This document shows positions 34,603 through 43,951 of a DNA stretch of 64,000 nt, in pieces (the stretch's first letter is position 1; each line of letters begins with the position of its first letter). A program made the translations under genes and the position numbers. Source of the DNA: Thermaurantimonas sp046299575 (GTDB taxonomy: Bacteria > Bacteroidota > Bacteroidia > Flavobacteriales > Schleiferiaceae); NCBI RefSeq assembly GCF_046299575.1, contig NZ_JBKBHX010000002.1:510269-574268 (forward strand), read 5' to 3'. The notes under the pieces were generated by a model. The model worked only from the letters and a program-made list of their open reading frames with translations. It did no database searches and was not told the DNA's origin.

Positions 34603-37600
34603 CTGATAAAAAATTTAAATCGTTAAGGAGTAATTGATACTGTAATAGGGTGTTTAAGTAATTAATTTCTGTAGCAGTGGAAAGAGAAATACTTTGCAAA
34701 AATTCAAAAACGGAAATGCTTCCATTTTTAAATTCTGAAAAGGCAGTTGTTCTGATTTTTCGGCTGTATTGTTGCTGAAAATCTGCGTATTGTTGTAATT
34801 GATTTTGGAGCTCAATCAGAGATATTACCAAGCCTTTAACCTTGTTTTTAAGTTCGTTTTTTGAATATTCTGATTGTTTAATGGATTTTTCCCATTCAAT
34901 CTGAGACTGTTTAATACGTGCTATAGTTGCATGCGGAATCAAAGGAATTTGTATTCCGACCATCACTCCTTGAAAACTTCGAATACCGTCTAAGCTTTGA
35001 TTGAAATAACCGACTTGTATGTCTGGCACAAATGAACTCTTTTGAATGGATATGTTAGCTCTGGCGATTGCTTGTGATAGATCTAGATCTTTTATAAAAA
35101 ATTCGGAAAGTTGAGGACTGTCTTTAATAAAACGAATTGAAATAGAAGAATCAGCAACTGCAATTTGCGCTTGTGGATCAAGTCCAATAAGAGATTTAAG
35201 ATCAGCTTCGTTTCGAGAAAGTTGAGCCAAATAGGTTTTATATCGCAAGGAGGTTTCTCTATATCGACTTTCGAGTAACATGATGTCGAGAGGTTTCGCG
35301 GCACCACTTGCTCTTAGGGCTTCAAGAGAATTTTTAAGTTGTTCATATTGGTTATTCTCAAACTCAAAGAGTTGTAAGATCCATTTACTAATCAGCCATT
35401 GATACCAGGCCGCCGTGATATCGCGTATCAGGACTTTTTTTGCGATCTCAAGTCTGTTTATGGATTGTTTTTGACTTAGTGTAGCTTTTTTGAATAATGT
35501 AAGCTGACGTCCGATAGAATGAATGTTTTGAAGTATTTCAACATTGTAGTCATTGAATTCGTAGTTGATTTGACCATATGTAAGCATAGCCGATGTTGCC
35601 CCAGGATCAAAAGCGGCAATTTTTTCGAGTCGGGCAATTTGAATGTCAGATTGGGCATTGAATATTAATGGATTGTTTTTTAAGCCCAATTGAATGACTT
35701 CTTCGAGTGTAAGTTTTTGAATCGGATTTTGACCATTAGTTGTAAATGCGAATAGTAGTAGAATAATAGTTATTGGAGTTTTTCCAAAGAAGTTCCCTTT
35801 TTCATTTCTATAAAGTATAAAATAAGCAGAGGGCAGTACAAAAAGCGTTAAAAGTGTAGCAGTAATGAGTCCGCCAATCACTACCGTAGCCAAGGGGCGC
35901 TGCACTTCTGCTCCGGCGGAGGTACTAATAGCCATTGGTAAGAAACCCAATGCGGCAACGCTACCTGTCATAAGTACCGGTCTAAGTCGAGTTGAGCAGG
36001 CTTCGAGAAGGGTTTTCATCAAATCGTTATCCTGAATTTTTCGATGACGTTCGATAATGACCGACATCAGTACTACGCCGTTGAGCACAGCCACGCCAAA
36101 AAGAGCTATAAATCCAATGGCGGCCGAAATACTGAAGGGCATGCTTCGCACAACCAAAGCAAGAACTCCACCTATAGAGGCCATTGGTACTACAGAGAAG
36201 ATGAGAAGCGAAGATTTTATGCTATTAAATGCCATAAATAGGAGTAGTAAAATAATCATCAACACAAGAGGAAGTACCAATGTGAGCCGCTGCGTGGCGC
36301 GCTGCAGGTTTTCAAACTGCCCGCCATAGTCAAGCATTACACCCGGTGGAATTACAATGGATTGTTTGACGTGCTGCTCAATTTCGGCCACGACGGATTT
36401 TATATCTCTGCCTCGTACATTGATGCCGATTTCTACTTTTCGAAGTCCGCGCTCGCGAGAGATCTGACGGGTACCGCTGACTTCTTTTTCCACAGTTAGA
36501 CTACTAAGCGAAAGGCTGTTTTTCTCTGATTTTACTGGAATAAGATGTAAGGGTAGATTAGATGTAGCAGAGTCCATCCGCACTACCACATCAAACTTTC
36601 GCTCGTTTTCATAAAGTTCGCTTGCCTTTACGCCAGCTACCAAACTTTGCACGGCTGTATTGATTTGGTCGATGTTAATACCAGAAGCGGAAGCCATTAT
36701 GCGATTCATTTCAAATACGCGGATGGGTAGTCCGGTATTTCTTTCCAGTTTTACATCGGCGGCACCCTCAGTAACTGAGGCGATTTTGTAAATCTCTGCT
36801 GCTACCCTATTGAGTACAGTTCGGTCTTCACCCAATACTTTGATTGAGATATCTGATTTACTACCTGAAAGCAATTCGTTAAAACGCAGTTGAATGGGTT
36901 GTGAAAATTCAAGCTGAATGCCTGGCAGGGTGTTTTCGAGCTTCGACTTCATAGCCTCCATGAGTTCGTCCTTTGTTTTAGCGGATACCCAAATTTTCTT
37001 TGGTTTGAGGATGATAATGATATCCGCTTCTTCGATGGCCATGGGATCGGTGGGCACCTCCGGTGCACCGATTTTAGATACGACGTGTTTGACTTCCGGA
37101 AAATTTTCTAATAGGGTCTTCTCAATATTTGTGGTGGTTTGAATCATTTTATCTAACGAAGAGCCCGGTTCAATAAGGACTTGCAGAGCAAGGTCGCCTT
37201 CCTCGAGGCTGGGGATGAATTCGGCGCCTCTGTTTAGCAGTATGACTACTGCTGTTACGAAGAGTAGAACAGCTGTTGTAACGGTAGCCTTGGCATGGTG
37301 AAGAATTCGGTGTAAATATTTGGTGTAAAATATTTCTAACTTCTTGTGCAGAAGTTCAGAAAAGGGCAAATGCTTGTCATTAGGCTTTAACCATAGGGCA
37401 CAAAGCATGGGTACATATGTAATGGATAAAATAAAAGAGCCGATAAGCGCAAAAGAAATAGTCAATACCATGGGTTTAAACATCTTCCCCTCAACCCCTT
37501 CGAAAGCTAAAACTGGAAGCAACACTAGCAGAATGATGGCAATACCAAAAATTGCCTTGCTGTAGATGCTGGCTGTATGGTCGGATAGATCTTTTTTAAA

Positions 37601-38896
37601 GGAAAAAGAAGAGGTATAAAAATTTGGCTTTCGCAATTCGAAGAAGTGAATCACTCCTTCGGTCACGATCACAGCCCCATCCACGATAATGCCAAAATCG
37701 ATGGCGCCGAGCGACATTAGATTAGCCGAAACACCTGCCAGTCGCATCATGCTAAACGCGAAAAGCATCGAGAGAGGTATAATGCTGGCCGTTATCAGAG
37801 CCGCCTTTATGCTTCCCAAAAAAATCACCAATACCACAACTACTATAATAGCACCTTCGGTCAGATTTTTTATGACGGTGTCGATGGTGCGACCTATGAG
37901 CTCTGATCGGTCGAGAAATGGTTCAATTGAAACACCTGGTGGCAAAAGGCTTTGTACTTTTGCTATGCGCTCGTGAACATTTTTCAACACTTTCGATGAA
38001 CTTTGGTCCTTGAGCATCATAGTGATTCCGCCCACTACTTCCCCTTTGCCATCCATCGTAGTGGCGCCATAGCGCATGGCATGGCCGGGACGCACATCGG
38101 CCACTTGAGAGAGTAGCACTACAGTGTTGCCGCGCATGCCGACAGGAATGTTTTGCAAATCACGTTCGTTGCGAGCACGACCATCGCTTTTGAGGTACAC
38201 AGCGTTAGGCCCGGCAGCTACGTAACCACTGCCTGCGCTGGCATTATTTGATCGGATGGCCTGCACCAGATCATCTACCGAAAAGTTGTATTGCATCAGT
38301 AATTCGGGCCTATAGGCCACTTCGTATTGCTTTACATATCCGCCTAATGAGGAGATATCAATGACACCTTCGATGCCGGCCAGATATTTTTTCACTATCC
38401 AATCCTGAATGGTGCGCAGATCGTAAAGCGAATATTGATGCTTGTACGCCGGGTCGACTCGAAGAACGTACTGATAAATCTCACCCAATCCTGTGGTGAT
38501 GGGCAGCATTTCGGGCTTTCCGTATTCGATGGGAATTTCATCACTCAGTATGTTGAGCTGTTCGCCGATAAGCTGGCGACAGCGCATAATGTCGCGATGC
38601 TCTTCAAAGACGACCGTGATTACGCTTAAGCCATACCGAGTGATGCTGCGCAGCTCCACTACTCCAGGCAGGTTAGCCATTTTGCGCTCGACCGGGGCGG
38701 TGATGAAGTATTCCACCTCTTCAGCTGAAAGGGCAGGCGAAAAAGTGACAATCTGAACTTGATTGTTAGTAATATCGGGTACGGCATCGAGTGGCAGTTG
38801 GAGCATCGACCACACACCCCATATTACGAGCAGCACTACACCGGCGCTAATTAAAATGGGATTAAAGACGCTGAAATGGATAATTTTGCGAATCAT
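34592..38896 (-). CDS. CusA/CzcA heavy-metal RND pump fused to a TolC-like channel
   Basis: The product is 1434 residues. Residues 1-1045 form an HME-family RND pump: TM4 LMSLGAIDFGIIVDGAVIVTE carries the acidic residues of metal/proton pumps, with two large periplasmic loops and the usual 12-helix layout. From about 1050 a hydrophobic, signal-peptide-like segment (PITIILLLFAFTTNGQN) leads into a ~370-residue TolC/CzcC outer-membrane factor domain with alpha-helical hairpins. Such fusions occur in Bacteroidota. Cleavage after the internal segment would free the channel; this is inference. Substrate is a monovalent or divalent metal. Confidence 0.93.
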   Translation of the reverse strand: MIRKIIHFSVFNPILISAGVVLLVIWGVWSMLQLPLDAVPDITNNQVQIVTFSPALSAEEVEYFITAPVERKMANLPGVVELRSITRYGLSVITVVFEEHRDIMRCRQLIGEQLNILSDEIPIEYGKPEMLPITTGLGEIYQYVLRVDPAYKHQYSLYDLRTIQDWIVKKYLAGIEGVIDISSLGGYVKQYEVAYRPELLMQYNFSVDDLVQAIRSNNASAGSGYVAAGPNAVYLKSDGRARNERDLQNIPVGMRGNTVVLLSQVADVRPGHAMRYGATTMDGKGEVVGGITMMLKDQSSSKVLKNVHERIAKVQSLLPPGVSIEPFLDRSELIGRTIDTVIKNLTEGAIIVVVVLVIFLGSIKAALITASIIPLSMLFAFSMMRLAGVSANLMSLGAIDFGIIVDGAVIVTEGVIHFFELRKPNFYTSSFSFKKDLSDHTASIYSKAIFGIAIILLVLLPVLAFEGVEGKMFKPMVLTISFALIGSFILSITYVPMLCALWLKPNDKHLPFSELLHKKLEIFYTKYLHRILHHAKATVTTAVLLFVTAVVILLNRGAEFIPSLEEGDLALQVLIEPGSSLDKMIQTTTNIEKTLLENFPEVKHVVSKIGAPEVPTDPMAIEEADIIIILKPKKIWVSAKTKDELMEAMKSKLENTLPGIQLEFSQPIQLRFNELLSGSKSDISIKVLGEDRTVLNRVAAEIYKIASVTEGAADVKLERNTGLPIRVFEMNRIMASASGINIDQINTAVQSLVAGVKASELYENERKFDVVVRMDSATSNLPLHLIPVKSEKNSLSLSSLTVEKEVSGTRQISRERGLRKVEIGINVRGRDIKSVVAEIEQHVKQSIVIPPGVMLDYGGQFENLQRATQRLTLVLPLVLMIILLLLFMAFNSIKSSLLIFSVVPMASIGGVLALVVRSMPFSISAAIGFIALFGVAVLNGVVLMSVIIERHRKIQDNDLMKTLLEACSTRLRPVLMTGSVAALGFLPMAISTSAGAEVQRPLATVVIGGLITATLLTLFVLPSAYFILYRNEKGNFFGKTPITIILLLFAFTTNGQNPIQKLTLEEVIQLGLKNNPLIFNAQSDIQIARLEKIAAFDPGATSAMLTYGQINYEFNDYNVEILQNIHSIGRQLTLFKKATLSQKQSINRLEIAKKVLIRDITAAWYQWLISKWILQLFEFENNQYEQLKNSLEALRASGAAKPLDIMLLESRYRETSLRYKTYLAQLSRNEADLKSLIGLDPQAQIAVADSSISIRFIKDSPQLSEFFIKDLDLSQAIARANISIQKSSFVPDIQVGYFNQSLDGIRSFQGVMVGIQIPLIPHATIARIKQSQIEWEKSIKQSEYSKNELKNKVKGLVISLIELQNQLQQYADFQQQYSRKIRTTAFSEFKNGSISVFEFLQSISLSTATEINYLNTLLQYQLLLNDLNFLSDEI

Positions 38897-38956
38897 AATC
38901 AGTAAAACCGATAAATTTTTAAGAATTAAAAATTGATTAGAGACCCAGAAGAAGAT

Positions 38957-39346
38957 TTATCCCAAAAATGGCGGGCCTCTGAAACAGATAGCGTTGATTA
39001 AAAAATAGAACGGAAGTCGCTCTTCATAAAAAATAATATATCCAGGAGTAAGCAGCCAAAGGTATTCGAATGTAAGTGTAGGTTCTGGTAAAAATACAGC
39101 AGCTAAAAGCTTAAAGCACTTGTAAGAAGAGTTATTTTTAAAATTGTCTAAGTGATTTTCACCGATGTCGAAGGAAAAAATGCGCTTCAGAAATTCAAAG
39201 ATGTCTTTCGGAGTTTCGGAGGATGGTTTTTCAAAAAAGTGATTTTCAGTAGTGGAGGGATGAAAGCAGTGCTCGTGCGGCAGCATAGAGTGCAGGTGCA
39301 TCACCAGCAAAGCCACCCAAAGGAGTATATTACGCACCCATTTCAT
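38957..39346 (-). CDS. small His-containing exported protein, head of the efflux operon
   Basis: The product is 129 residues. It has a signal-like hydrophobic start (KWVRNILLWVALLVMH) and then a histidine-rich stretch, HLHSMLPHEHCFHPSTTENH. It ends CFRGPPFLG, a tail I recall from short proteins near metal pumps in Bacteroidota. The cluster of His and Cys suggests periplasmic metal binding for delivery to the RND pump that follows 60 bases downstream. Start is the ATG at 39346 (a GTG precedes it). No family name known to me. Confidence 0.65.
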   Translation of the reverse strand: MKWVRNILLWVALLVMHLHSMLPHEHCFHPSTTENHFFEKPSSETPKDIFEFLKRIFSFDIGENHLDNFKNNSSYKCFKLLAAVFLPEPTLTFEYLWLLTPGYIIFYEERLPFYFLINAICFRGPPFLG

Positions 39347-39351
39347 CACTA

Positions 39352-39359
39352 CAAAAGTA
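39352..39359 (-). promoter_or_regulatory. TAnnTTTG -7 element before the efflux operon
   Basis: The reverse strand reads TACTTTTG ending five bases before the ATG at 39346. Transcription would begin at or within a base or two of the start codon, so the message is probably leaderless. Confidence 0.45.
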
Positions 39360-39379
39360 AATCGAAGAGATTAACATCA

Positions 39380-39814
39380 ATGATAGGACATGAATATTTT
39401 ATGCGCCTAGCGCTTAAGGAGGCTGAGGAAGCTTTTAGAAAAGGCGAAATACCCGTAGGAGCAGTGATTGAAAGTGAAGGTGTCATTATAGCCAAAGGGC
39501 ATAATCAAACCGAAGCTCTCGACGACGTGACGGCTCATGCCGAAATGATCGCAATCACATCAGCCGCAAATTCAATAGGAAGCAAATATCTTAAAAACTG
39601 CACTCTGTATGTAACACTTGAGCCCTGCGTAATGTGTGCCGGAGCGCTCTTTTGGTCACAAATAGATCGCGTGGTTTATGCCGCTGATGATCCCAAAAGA
39701 GGCTTTACAAGGGTCGGCCAACTGTTGCATCCAAAAACGCAGGTAGTCTCCGGAATACTTCAAAAAGAGGCAGAAGCCCTGTTATTGGAATTTTTTCAAA
39801 AGCTCAGAAAATAG
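39380..39814 (+). CDS. tadA: tRNA-specific adenosine deaminase
   Basis: The product is 144 residues and deaminates A34 of tRNA-Arg(ACG) to inosine. It shows the zinc deaminase motifs TAHAEM (catalytic Glu) and PCVMCAGA. Conserved GEIPVGAV lies upstream and the C-terminal LLEFFQKLR helix contacts tRNA. The open frame extends back to 39152 through the divergent gene, but the ATG at 39380 gives the normal N-terminus MIGHEYFMRLALKEA. Confidence 0.9.
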   Translation: MIGHEYFMRLALKEAEEAFRKGEIPVGAVIESEGVIIAKGHNQTEALDDVTAHAEMIAITSAANSIGSKYLKNCTLYVTLEPCVMCAGALFWSQIDRVVYAADDPKRGFTRVGQLLHPKTQVVSGILQKEAEALLLEFFQKLRK

Positions 39815-39977
39815 TTTCAAAATATTATTTGTTTCCATTTATGATATTTATTCCAATATTTGGAATAATAGAGTTTCATCCTTGTTTTTTAAAATACTGT
39901 AAATCAGATTAATAAATTTTTTTTAGTTGTTGGCATTCGTCTTGGCATCCTTTGAACGAATACTAAAACCTACCAAG

Positions 39978-40448
39978 ATGAAAACCACCACACCCAACTT
40001 CGTAAAATGGCTTCGAATAGCTTTTCTGGCACTTACAGCTCTTTCACTGCTCGAACTGGCCGGAGCCACCTTTGCAGAATATAAATTTTTGTGGGGTTAC
40101 AGCTTTTTAATTGTTCTAACACTTATCGTACTGACCTATGCACTACTCGGCCGACCCTACTTCAGAATGGATACGACAGAGGATATTCTCGAATTTGAAA
40201 ATGGTTTTTCAATGTTTGATTTTTTAGATAAGTACCTGATTGTGAAGCGCGACAAAGTACTTCATATGACTATCAAAGAGCGCTTGTTCAAAAGAGTGCT
40301 TGTCGTACAGTATGAAGAGCTGGGAGAAGTGCAGGAAATGGAATTTGAAATCAGCTTTTTATCTGAAAAGCAGGTGTCAGAAATTAAAAAAGACATTGAA
40401 CGCATCAAAGGAATCAGCGTACTGAGAGACTACAATACTGAAGTGTAA
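39978..40448 (+). CDS. small membrane protein of unknown function
   Basis: The product is 156 residues. Two hydrophobic helices near the N-terminus (about 12-30 and 40-58: LRIAFLALTALSLLELAGA and YSFLIVLTLIVLTYALLG) precede a soluble, PH-like C-terminal part with several beta strands (ILEFENGFSMFDFL, KVLHMTIKERLFKRVLVV). No motif identifies it. The ATG at 39978 was chosen because the earlier in-frame start lacks support. It may be transcribed alone. Confidence 0.65.
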   Translation: MKTTTPNFVKWLRIAFLALTALSLLELAGATFAEYKFLWGYSFLIVLTLIVLTYALLGRPYFRMDTTEDILEFENGFSMFDFLDKYLIVKRDKVLHMTIKERLFKRVLVVQYEELGEVQEMEFEISFLSEKQVSEIKKDIERIKGISVLRDYNTEV

Positions 40449-40477
40449 GTCACCAGAAAAATCTGTCCCAAATGTCA

Positions 40478-40485
40478 TATATTTG
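40478..40485 (+). promoter_or_regulatory. TAnnTTTG -7 element before the bacilliredoxin gene
   Basis: TATATTTG lies 9 bases before the first candidate ATG (40495) and 15 before the second (40501), implying a very short leader. No -33 TTG at the expected distance. Confidence 0.4.
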
Positions 40486-40500
40486 TCGAAATTTATGATC

Positions 40501-40914
40501 ATGTATCCCGAAGAACTCATAGCTCCTATGCGTGCAGATCTGGTAAATGCTGGATTTACCGAGACGCGCACACCAGAAGATGTAGAAAAGTATATTAAAA
40601 ATACACCTGGAACGGTATTAGTAATGGTTAACTCAGTATGTGGTTGTGCGGCAGCTAATGCGAGGCCGGCTGTAAAAATGGCTGTAAGACATTCAAAAAG
40701 ACCTGACCATCTAATCACCGTTTTTGCTGGTAACGATGTAGAAGCCGTAAAAAAAGCCAGGGAATACATGTTGCCCTTCCCGCCATCGTCTCCGTCGATA
40801 GCACTTTTTAAGGACGGCATGCTCGTGCACATGATCGAGCGGCACCATATAGAGGGCAGGCCCGCCGAATTGATCGCGCAGAATCTAATTTCAGCTTTCG
40901 AAGAATATTGTTAA
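40501..40914 (+). CDS. BrxA/BrxB-type bacilliredoxin
   Basis: The product is 137 residues of the YphP/YqiW family. It has the N-terminal MYPEELIAPMRADL and the active-site CGC in VNSVCGCAAANARPAV. Bacilliredoxins remove bacillithiol from mixed disulphides on proteins. Start ATG at 40501 matches the family's MYP beginning; an ATG two codons earlier is also possible. A terminator follows. This hints that the organism makes bacillithiol, as many Bacteroidota do. Confidence 0.92.
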   Translation: MYPEELIAPMRADLVNAGFTETRTPEDVEKYIKNTPGTVLVMVNSVCGCAAANARPAVKMAVRHSKRPDHLITVFAGNDVEAVKKAREYMLPFPPSSPSIALFKDGMLVHMIERHHIEGRPAELIAQNLISAFEEYC

Positions 40915-40920
40915 AAAGCA

Positions 40921-40952
40921 AAATCCCGCGATTAAGCGGGATTTTTTATTTT
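40921..40952 (+). terminator. rho-independent terminator after the bacilliredoxin gene
   Basis: AAATCCCGC (40921-40929) pairs with GCGGGATTT (40936-40944), loop GATTAA, followed by a T-rich run. Strong hairpin, six bases beyond the stop codon. Confidence 0.9.
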
Positions 40953-40961
40953 AATGGCCCC

Positions 40962-41036
40962 TGGTGGCCCCACCAGGAATCGAACCTGGATTTAAAGTTT
41001 AGGAAACTTCCGTTCTATCCATTGAACTATGGGGCC
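40962..41036 (-). tRNA. tRNA-Arg (CCT)
   Basis: On the reverse strand GGCCCCA pairs with TGGGGCC. The anticodon loop TTCCTAA is closed by GAAGT/ACTTT and gives anticodon CCT. The T arm is CCAGG-TTCGATT-CCTGG. Discriminator A and an encoded CCA end the gene. 75 bases with CCA. Confidence 0.93.
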
Positions 41037-41064
41037 TTATAGGCGCTGACAAAATTAATACGTT

Positions 41065-42126
41065 TTAATTTTCTTCTACGCCAAGACCTCCTACATACCT
41101 GTCCCACTTTTGGAGCAAAGCAGCCATGTCAGCTGGTAGGTCAGAGTCGAAGGTCATGCGCTGGCCGGTGAGTGGGTGGTCGAAGGAAAGGGTTTTTGCG
41201 TGCAAGGCATGTCGGGGGCATACTTCCATGCAGTTGTGGATAAACTGGGTGTATTTTTGATGATGTGTACCTTTTAAGATGCGGTCGCCACCGTATTCCC
41301 AGTCGTTAAAAAGTGGGTGGCCTATGTGCTTCATGTGCACCCGGATCTGATGCGTACGGCCGGTTTCGAGGCGACATTCTACCAAGGTGACATATCCAAA
41401 CCGGCGAAGCACGCGATAGTGTGTCACAGCATGCTTGCCGATACCACTCTCCGGCGGAAAGACATCCATCACCTTGCGATCTTTCAGGTTGCGCCCCACA
41501 TTGCCTATGATGGTGCCTTCGTCCTGATCGAAATCGCCCCATACGATGGCCTGATAGGTGCGGCCGGTGGTGCGCTCGTAGAATTGGCGCGCCAGGTGCA
41601 TCATTGCAAATTCGGTAAGGGCTACCACCATGATGCCCGAAGTGTTTTTATCGAGGCGATGTACCAGTCCGGGTCTGATGGGGTCTGTGGTACCCTTTGG
41701 CAGATTTTTATTGACATGAAAAAGCAAACCATTGACTAAAGTGCCGGAGCGATTGCCCACGCCGGGATGCACGACCAGCCCTGGCTGCTTATCGATCACC
41801 ACCAGATGAGGATCTTCATAGAGGATGTTCAGAGGGATGTTTTCAGGTATGAGCTCGGTATCCCGTGGCGGGTGGGGGAGTACTACTGTTACCACATCGC
41901 CGGCTTTTACCTTGTAATTTGACTTTACCGGTTTACCGTTTACCAATACATTTCCTGCATCCGCGGCCTGTTGGATCTTGGTACGCGATGAGCCTTCGAT
42001 GAAGTTGTGCAGAAATTTATCGACTCTGTAGGGCTTTTGACCCGGGGTGGCTACAAAACGGTGGTGTTCGTAGAGTTCTTCTGATGATTCTTCTCCGTTG
42101 GACAAGAGTTCTTCTTCTGAAAGCAT
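41065..42126 (-). CDS. rluD: 23S rRNA pseudouridine synthase, RluD type
   Basis: The product is 353 residues. An N-terminal S4 RNA-binding domain (about 30-85, with RVDKFLHNFIEGSSRTKIQQ) precedes an RluA-family catalytic domain: VVIDKQPGLVVHPG, then the active Asp in HRLDKNTSGIMVVA, ETGRTHQIRVHMKHIGHPLFND and HALHAKTLSFDHP. It isomerises U to pseudouridine in helix 69 of 23S rRNA, by family inference. It lies four bases after the sorted T9SS gene. Confidence 0.92.
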   Translation of the reverse strand: MLSEEELLSNGEESSEELYEHHRFVATPGQKPYRVDKFLHNFIEGSSRTKIQQAADAGNVLVNGKPVKSNYKVKAGDVVTVVLPHPPRDTELIPENIPLNILYEDPHLVVIDKQPGLVVHPGVGNRSGTLVNGLLFHVNKNLPKGTTDPIRPGLVHRLDKNTSGIMVVALTEFAMMHLARQFYERTTGRTYQAIVWGDFDQDEGTIIGNVGRNLKDRKVMDVFPPESGIGKHAVTHYRVLRRFGYVTLVECRLETGRTHQIRVHMKHIGHPLFNDWEYGGDRILKGTHHQKYTQFIHNCMEVCPRHALHAKTLSFDHPLTGQRMTFDSDLPADMAALLQKWDRYVGGLGVEEN

Positions 42127-42130
42127 CAGA

Positions 42131-43951
42131 TTAGAGAGCTTTGATGAGTTTTTTAATCAATGCAGGTTGTCCTTTCGAATCTGTAAATCGCAATACATAA
42201 AGGCCAGCGGGAAGATCACTTACAGTGATTTCGGTTAAATTTTCACTTAGTAAAAATGTTTTGACAATGGTACCGGCGGGCGAGCAGATTTCCACTCGCT
42301 GATAGGTGTGCGAATCTTGTCTAATAGATAGTTTGTCTCGAGCCGGATTGGGAAAGATTGCAATGTCACTTGTTGGAGCTTCGTGTTTTGTAACAGAAAG
42401 ATTTAAAGGCTGGTAGCGGAAATAAGGTCTCAGCAAAAGGCTTCCCTGAAAGATGCTCTGAAACCAGTTGGCCCCATCGCCAAATACCAAAAGGTGACGC
42501 TGAGGTGAGTGCACATCAAATCCAATATTCAGCGGTCGGATGGTGCGTTGTTTTACACCGATGAAGACAGGGGTGTTGATAAACAGTGGTTCGGTGAGAG
42601 GATATGCTACAAAGGTTTGATAAAGAGGAGGATAAAAGGGCTTTAGCCAGTTGGGTGATTCGTAAAGTTTTGCACCGGGCACACCCTGATTATTTTGATA
42701 TACTACGATTTTAAAATCATTCTCTGTAGCATCTACACCAGCGTAAATAAAATTCAAATAGATGCCCACTAATGTATCGGGACTAAGAGGAGTAAGATTT
42801 ACCAAAGTAATGGCCCCGGCCTGATCTACAATTCCGAATGCTCGCTCAGGGCTACCATCGTCGTAAGCATAGAAGTTTCTGAATTCCTGAAGGTGTCGCA
42901 CAGTATCATTTCGCAGGATTCCTGCATTCGCACCAGCAAAGAAGCTTTCGACTAAAATTGAAAATTCACCAGAGGGCGTGCCAGGTATTGAAATGGGATT
43001 AACAAAAGGCTGAATGAACTCGATCTCTGTGTTATAGGGGTGAGCATCGTCCAATGTGGGATTGCCGTTTCCGGAGGCAATCAGCTGGTTGTTGTAAAAA
43101 GCTCTGTATTGTGCCAGTACCAGATTTTGGGTGCCGGGAGGACCGTTTTTTCGGTATCGGTGAGCTACGTCGCTGCGAATCAGATTGTTGTTAAACACCC
43201 ACCAGGGCACTGCTGAGAAATTGCCGCTCAGAATGGACGGATGAGACCGTGTAAAGGCAGGATCGGCAATTAGGGTATCGTTTGCATTGCGGTTGGCGTC
43301 CAATCGAACATAATCGAGATGCCATTCATCGAAGGCTCCCGATGGAGCGCCATGACTTATAAACCGAAATCTGAAGCCTTTTCTCAAAAACTTAGGATCA
43401 TTTACCGGTAGTATAACCTGGCGAAATGGCTGTGGTACATTACCGGAGCCATTTATACCCCAGGCCCAATGCCATGTACTATCGAGAGGACTCCAGAAAT
43501 AAAGGGAGAGGCTGTCATTTGTTTCAGGGGCTTCGCCGTGTCCACCTGGTTGGTAATAAAAGGAGAGAAAAACGTTTGACCTGTTTTCAAGGTTTATAAA
43601 TTTCGAGGTGAGGATATCACATGTATCTGTTGTAATGCGATTGGGATGATAGGGTTCGCCTTTTTCGTCCAGACCATCAAAGGTCGCTACCCCGATGGTG
43701 ATCATCCCTATGCCTTTTTTGTTATTGATCAAGACTTTATGGTCAGCCCAGAAGGAAGGCTCCGGAAAAATGGAGTTGTAAGAGAAATCGTCAATTATGG
43801 GTAACTCAACGGTATCGAGCTGGGTGGTTTTAAATGCAGGCTTATCCAGAGGCAATCGCGTAGGTACGTAGAGCTCTTCCTTTATCTGTGCATATAGTGG
43901 AAGTCCAACACAAAAAGCCCAAAGTACCCCTAAGACTGCATTAATCTTCAT
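42131..43951 (-). CDS. large exported protein with T9SS sorting domain
   Basis: The product is 606 residues. It has a signal peptide (MKINAVLGVLWAFCVGLPLYAQ), a long beta-rich body without a recognisable enzyme motif, and a C-terminal Por secretion domain (AIFPNPARDKLSIRQ ... AGLYVLRFTDSKGQPALIKKL). The body has jellyroll-like features (FRFRFISHGAPSGAFDEWHLDYVRL). It is expected to be carried to the cell surface by the type IX system. The ATG at 43951 overlaps the PASTA gene's end by 11 bases; a TTG four codons upstream is less likely. Confidence 0.85.
   Translation of the reverse strand: MKINAVLGVLWAFCVGLPLYAQIKEELYVPTRLPLDKPAFKTTQLDTVELPIIDDFSYNSIFPEPSFWADHKVLINNKKGIGMITIGVATFDGLDEKGEPYHPNRITTDTCDILTSKFINLENRSNVFLSFYYQPGGHGEAPETNDSLSLYFWSPLDSTWHWAWGINGSGNVPQPFRQVILPVNDPKFLRKGFRFRFISHGAPSGAFDEWHLDYVRLDANRNANDTLIADPAFTRSHPSILSGNFSAVPWWVFNNNLIRSDVAHRYRKNGPPGTQNLVLAQYRAFYNNQLIASGNGNPTLDDAHPYNTEIEFIQPFVNPISIPGTPSGEFSILVESFFAGANAGILRNDTVRHLQEFRNFYAYDDGSPERAFGIVDQAGAITLVNLTPLSPDTLVGIYLNFIYAGVDATENDFKIVVYQNNQGVPGAKLYESPNWLKPFYPPLYQTFVAYPLTEPLFINTPVFIGVKQRTIRPLNIGFDVHSPQRHLLVFGDGANWFQSIFQGSLLLRPYFRYQPLNLSVTKHEAPTSDIAIFPNPARDKLSIRQDSHTYQRVEICSPAGTIVKTFLLSENLTEITVSDLPAGLYVLRFTDSKGQPALIKKLIKAL

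Noticed and set aside
39152..39379. 76-residue N-terminal extension of TadA
   Set aside because: It is antisense to the His-rich protein gene; TadA normally starts at the ATG used.
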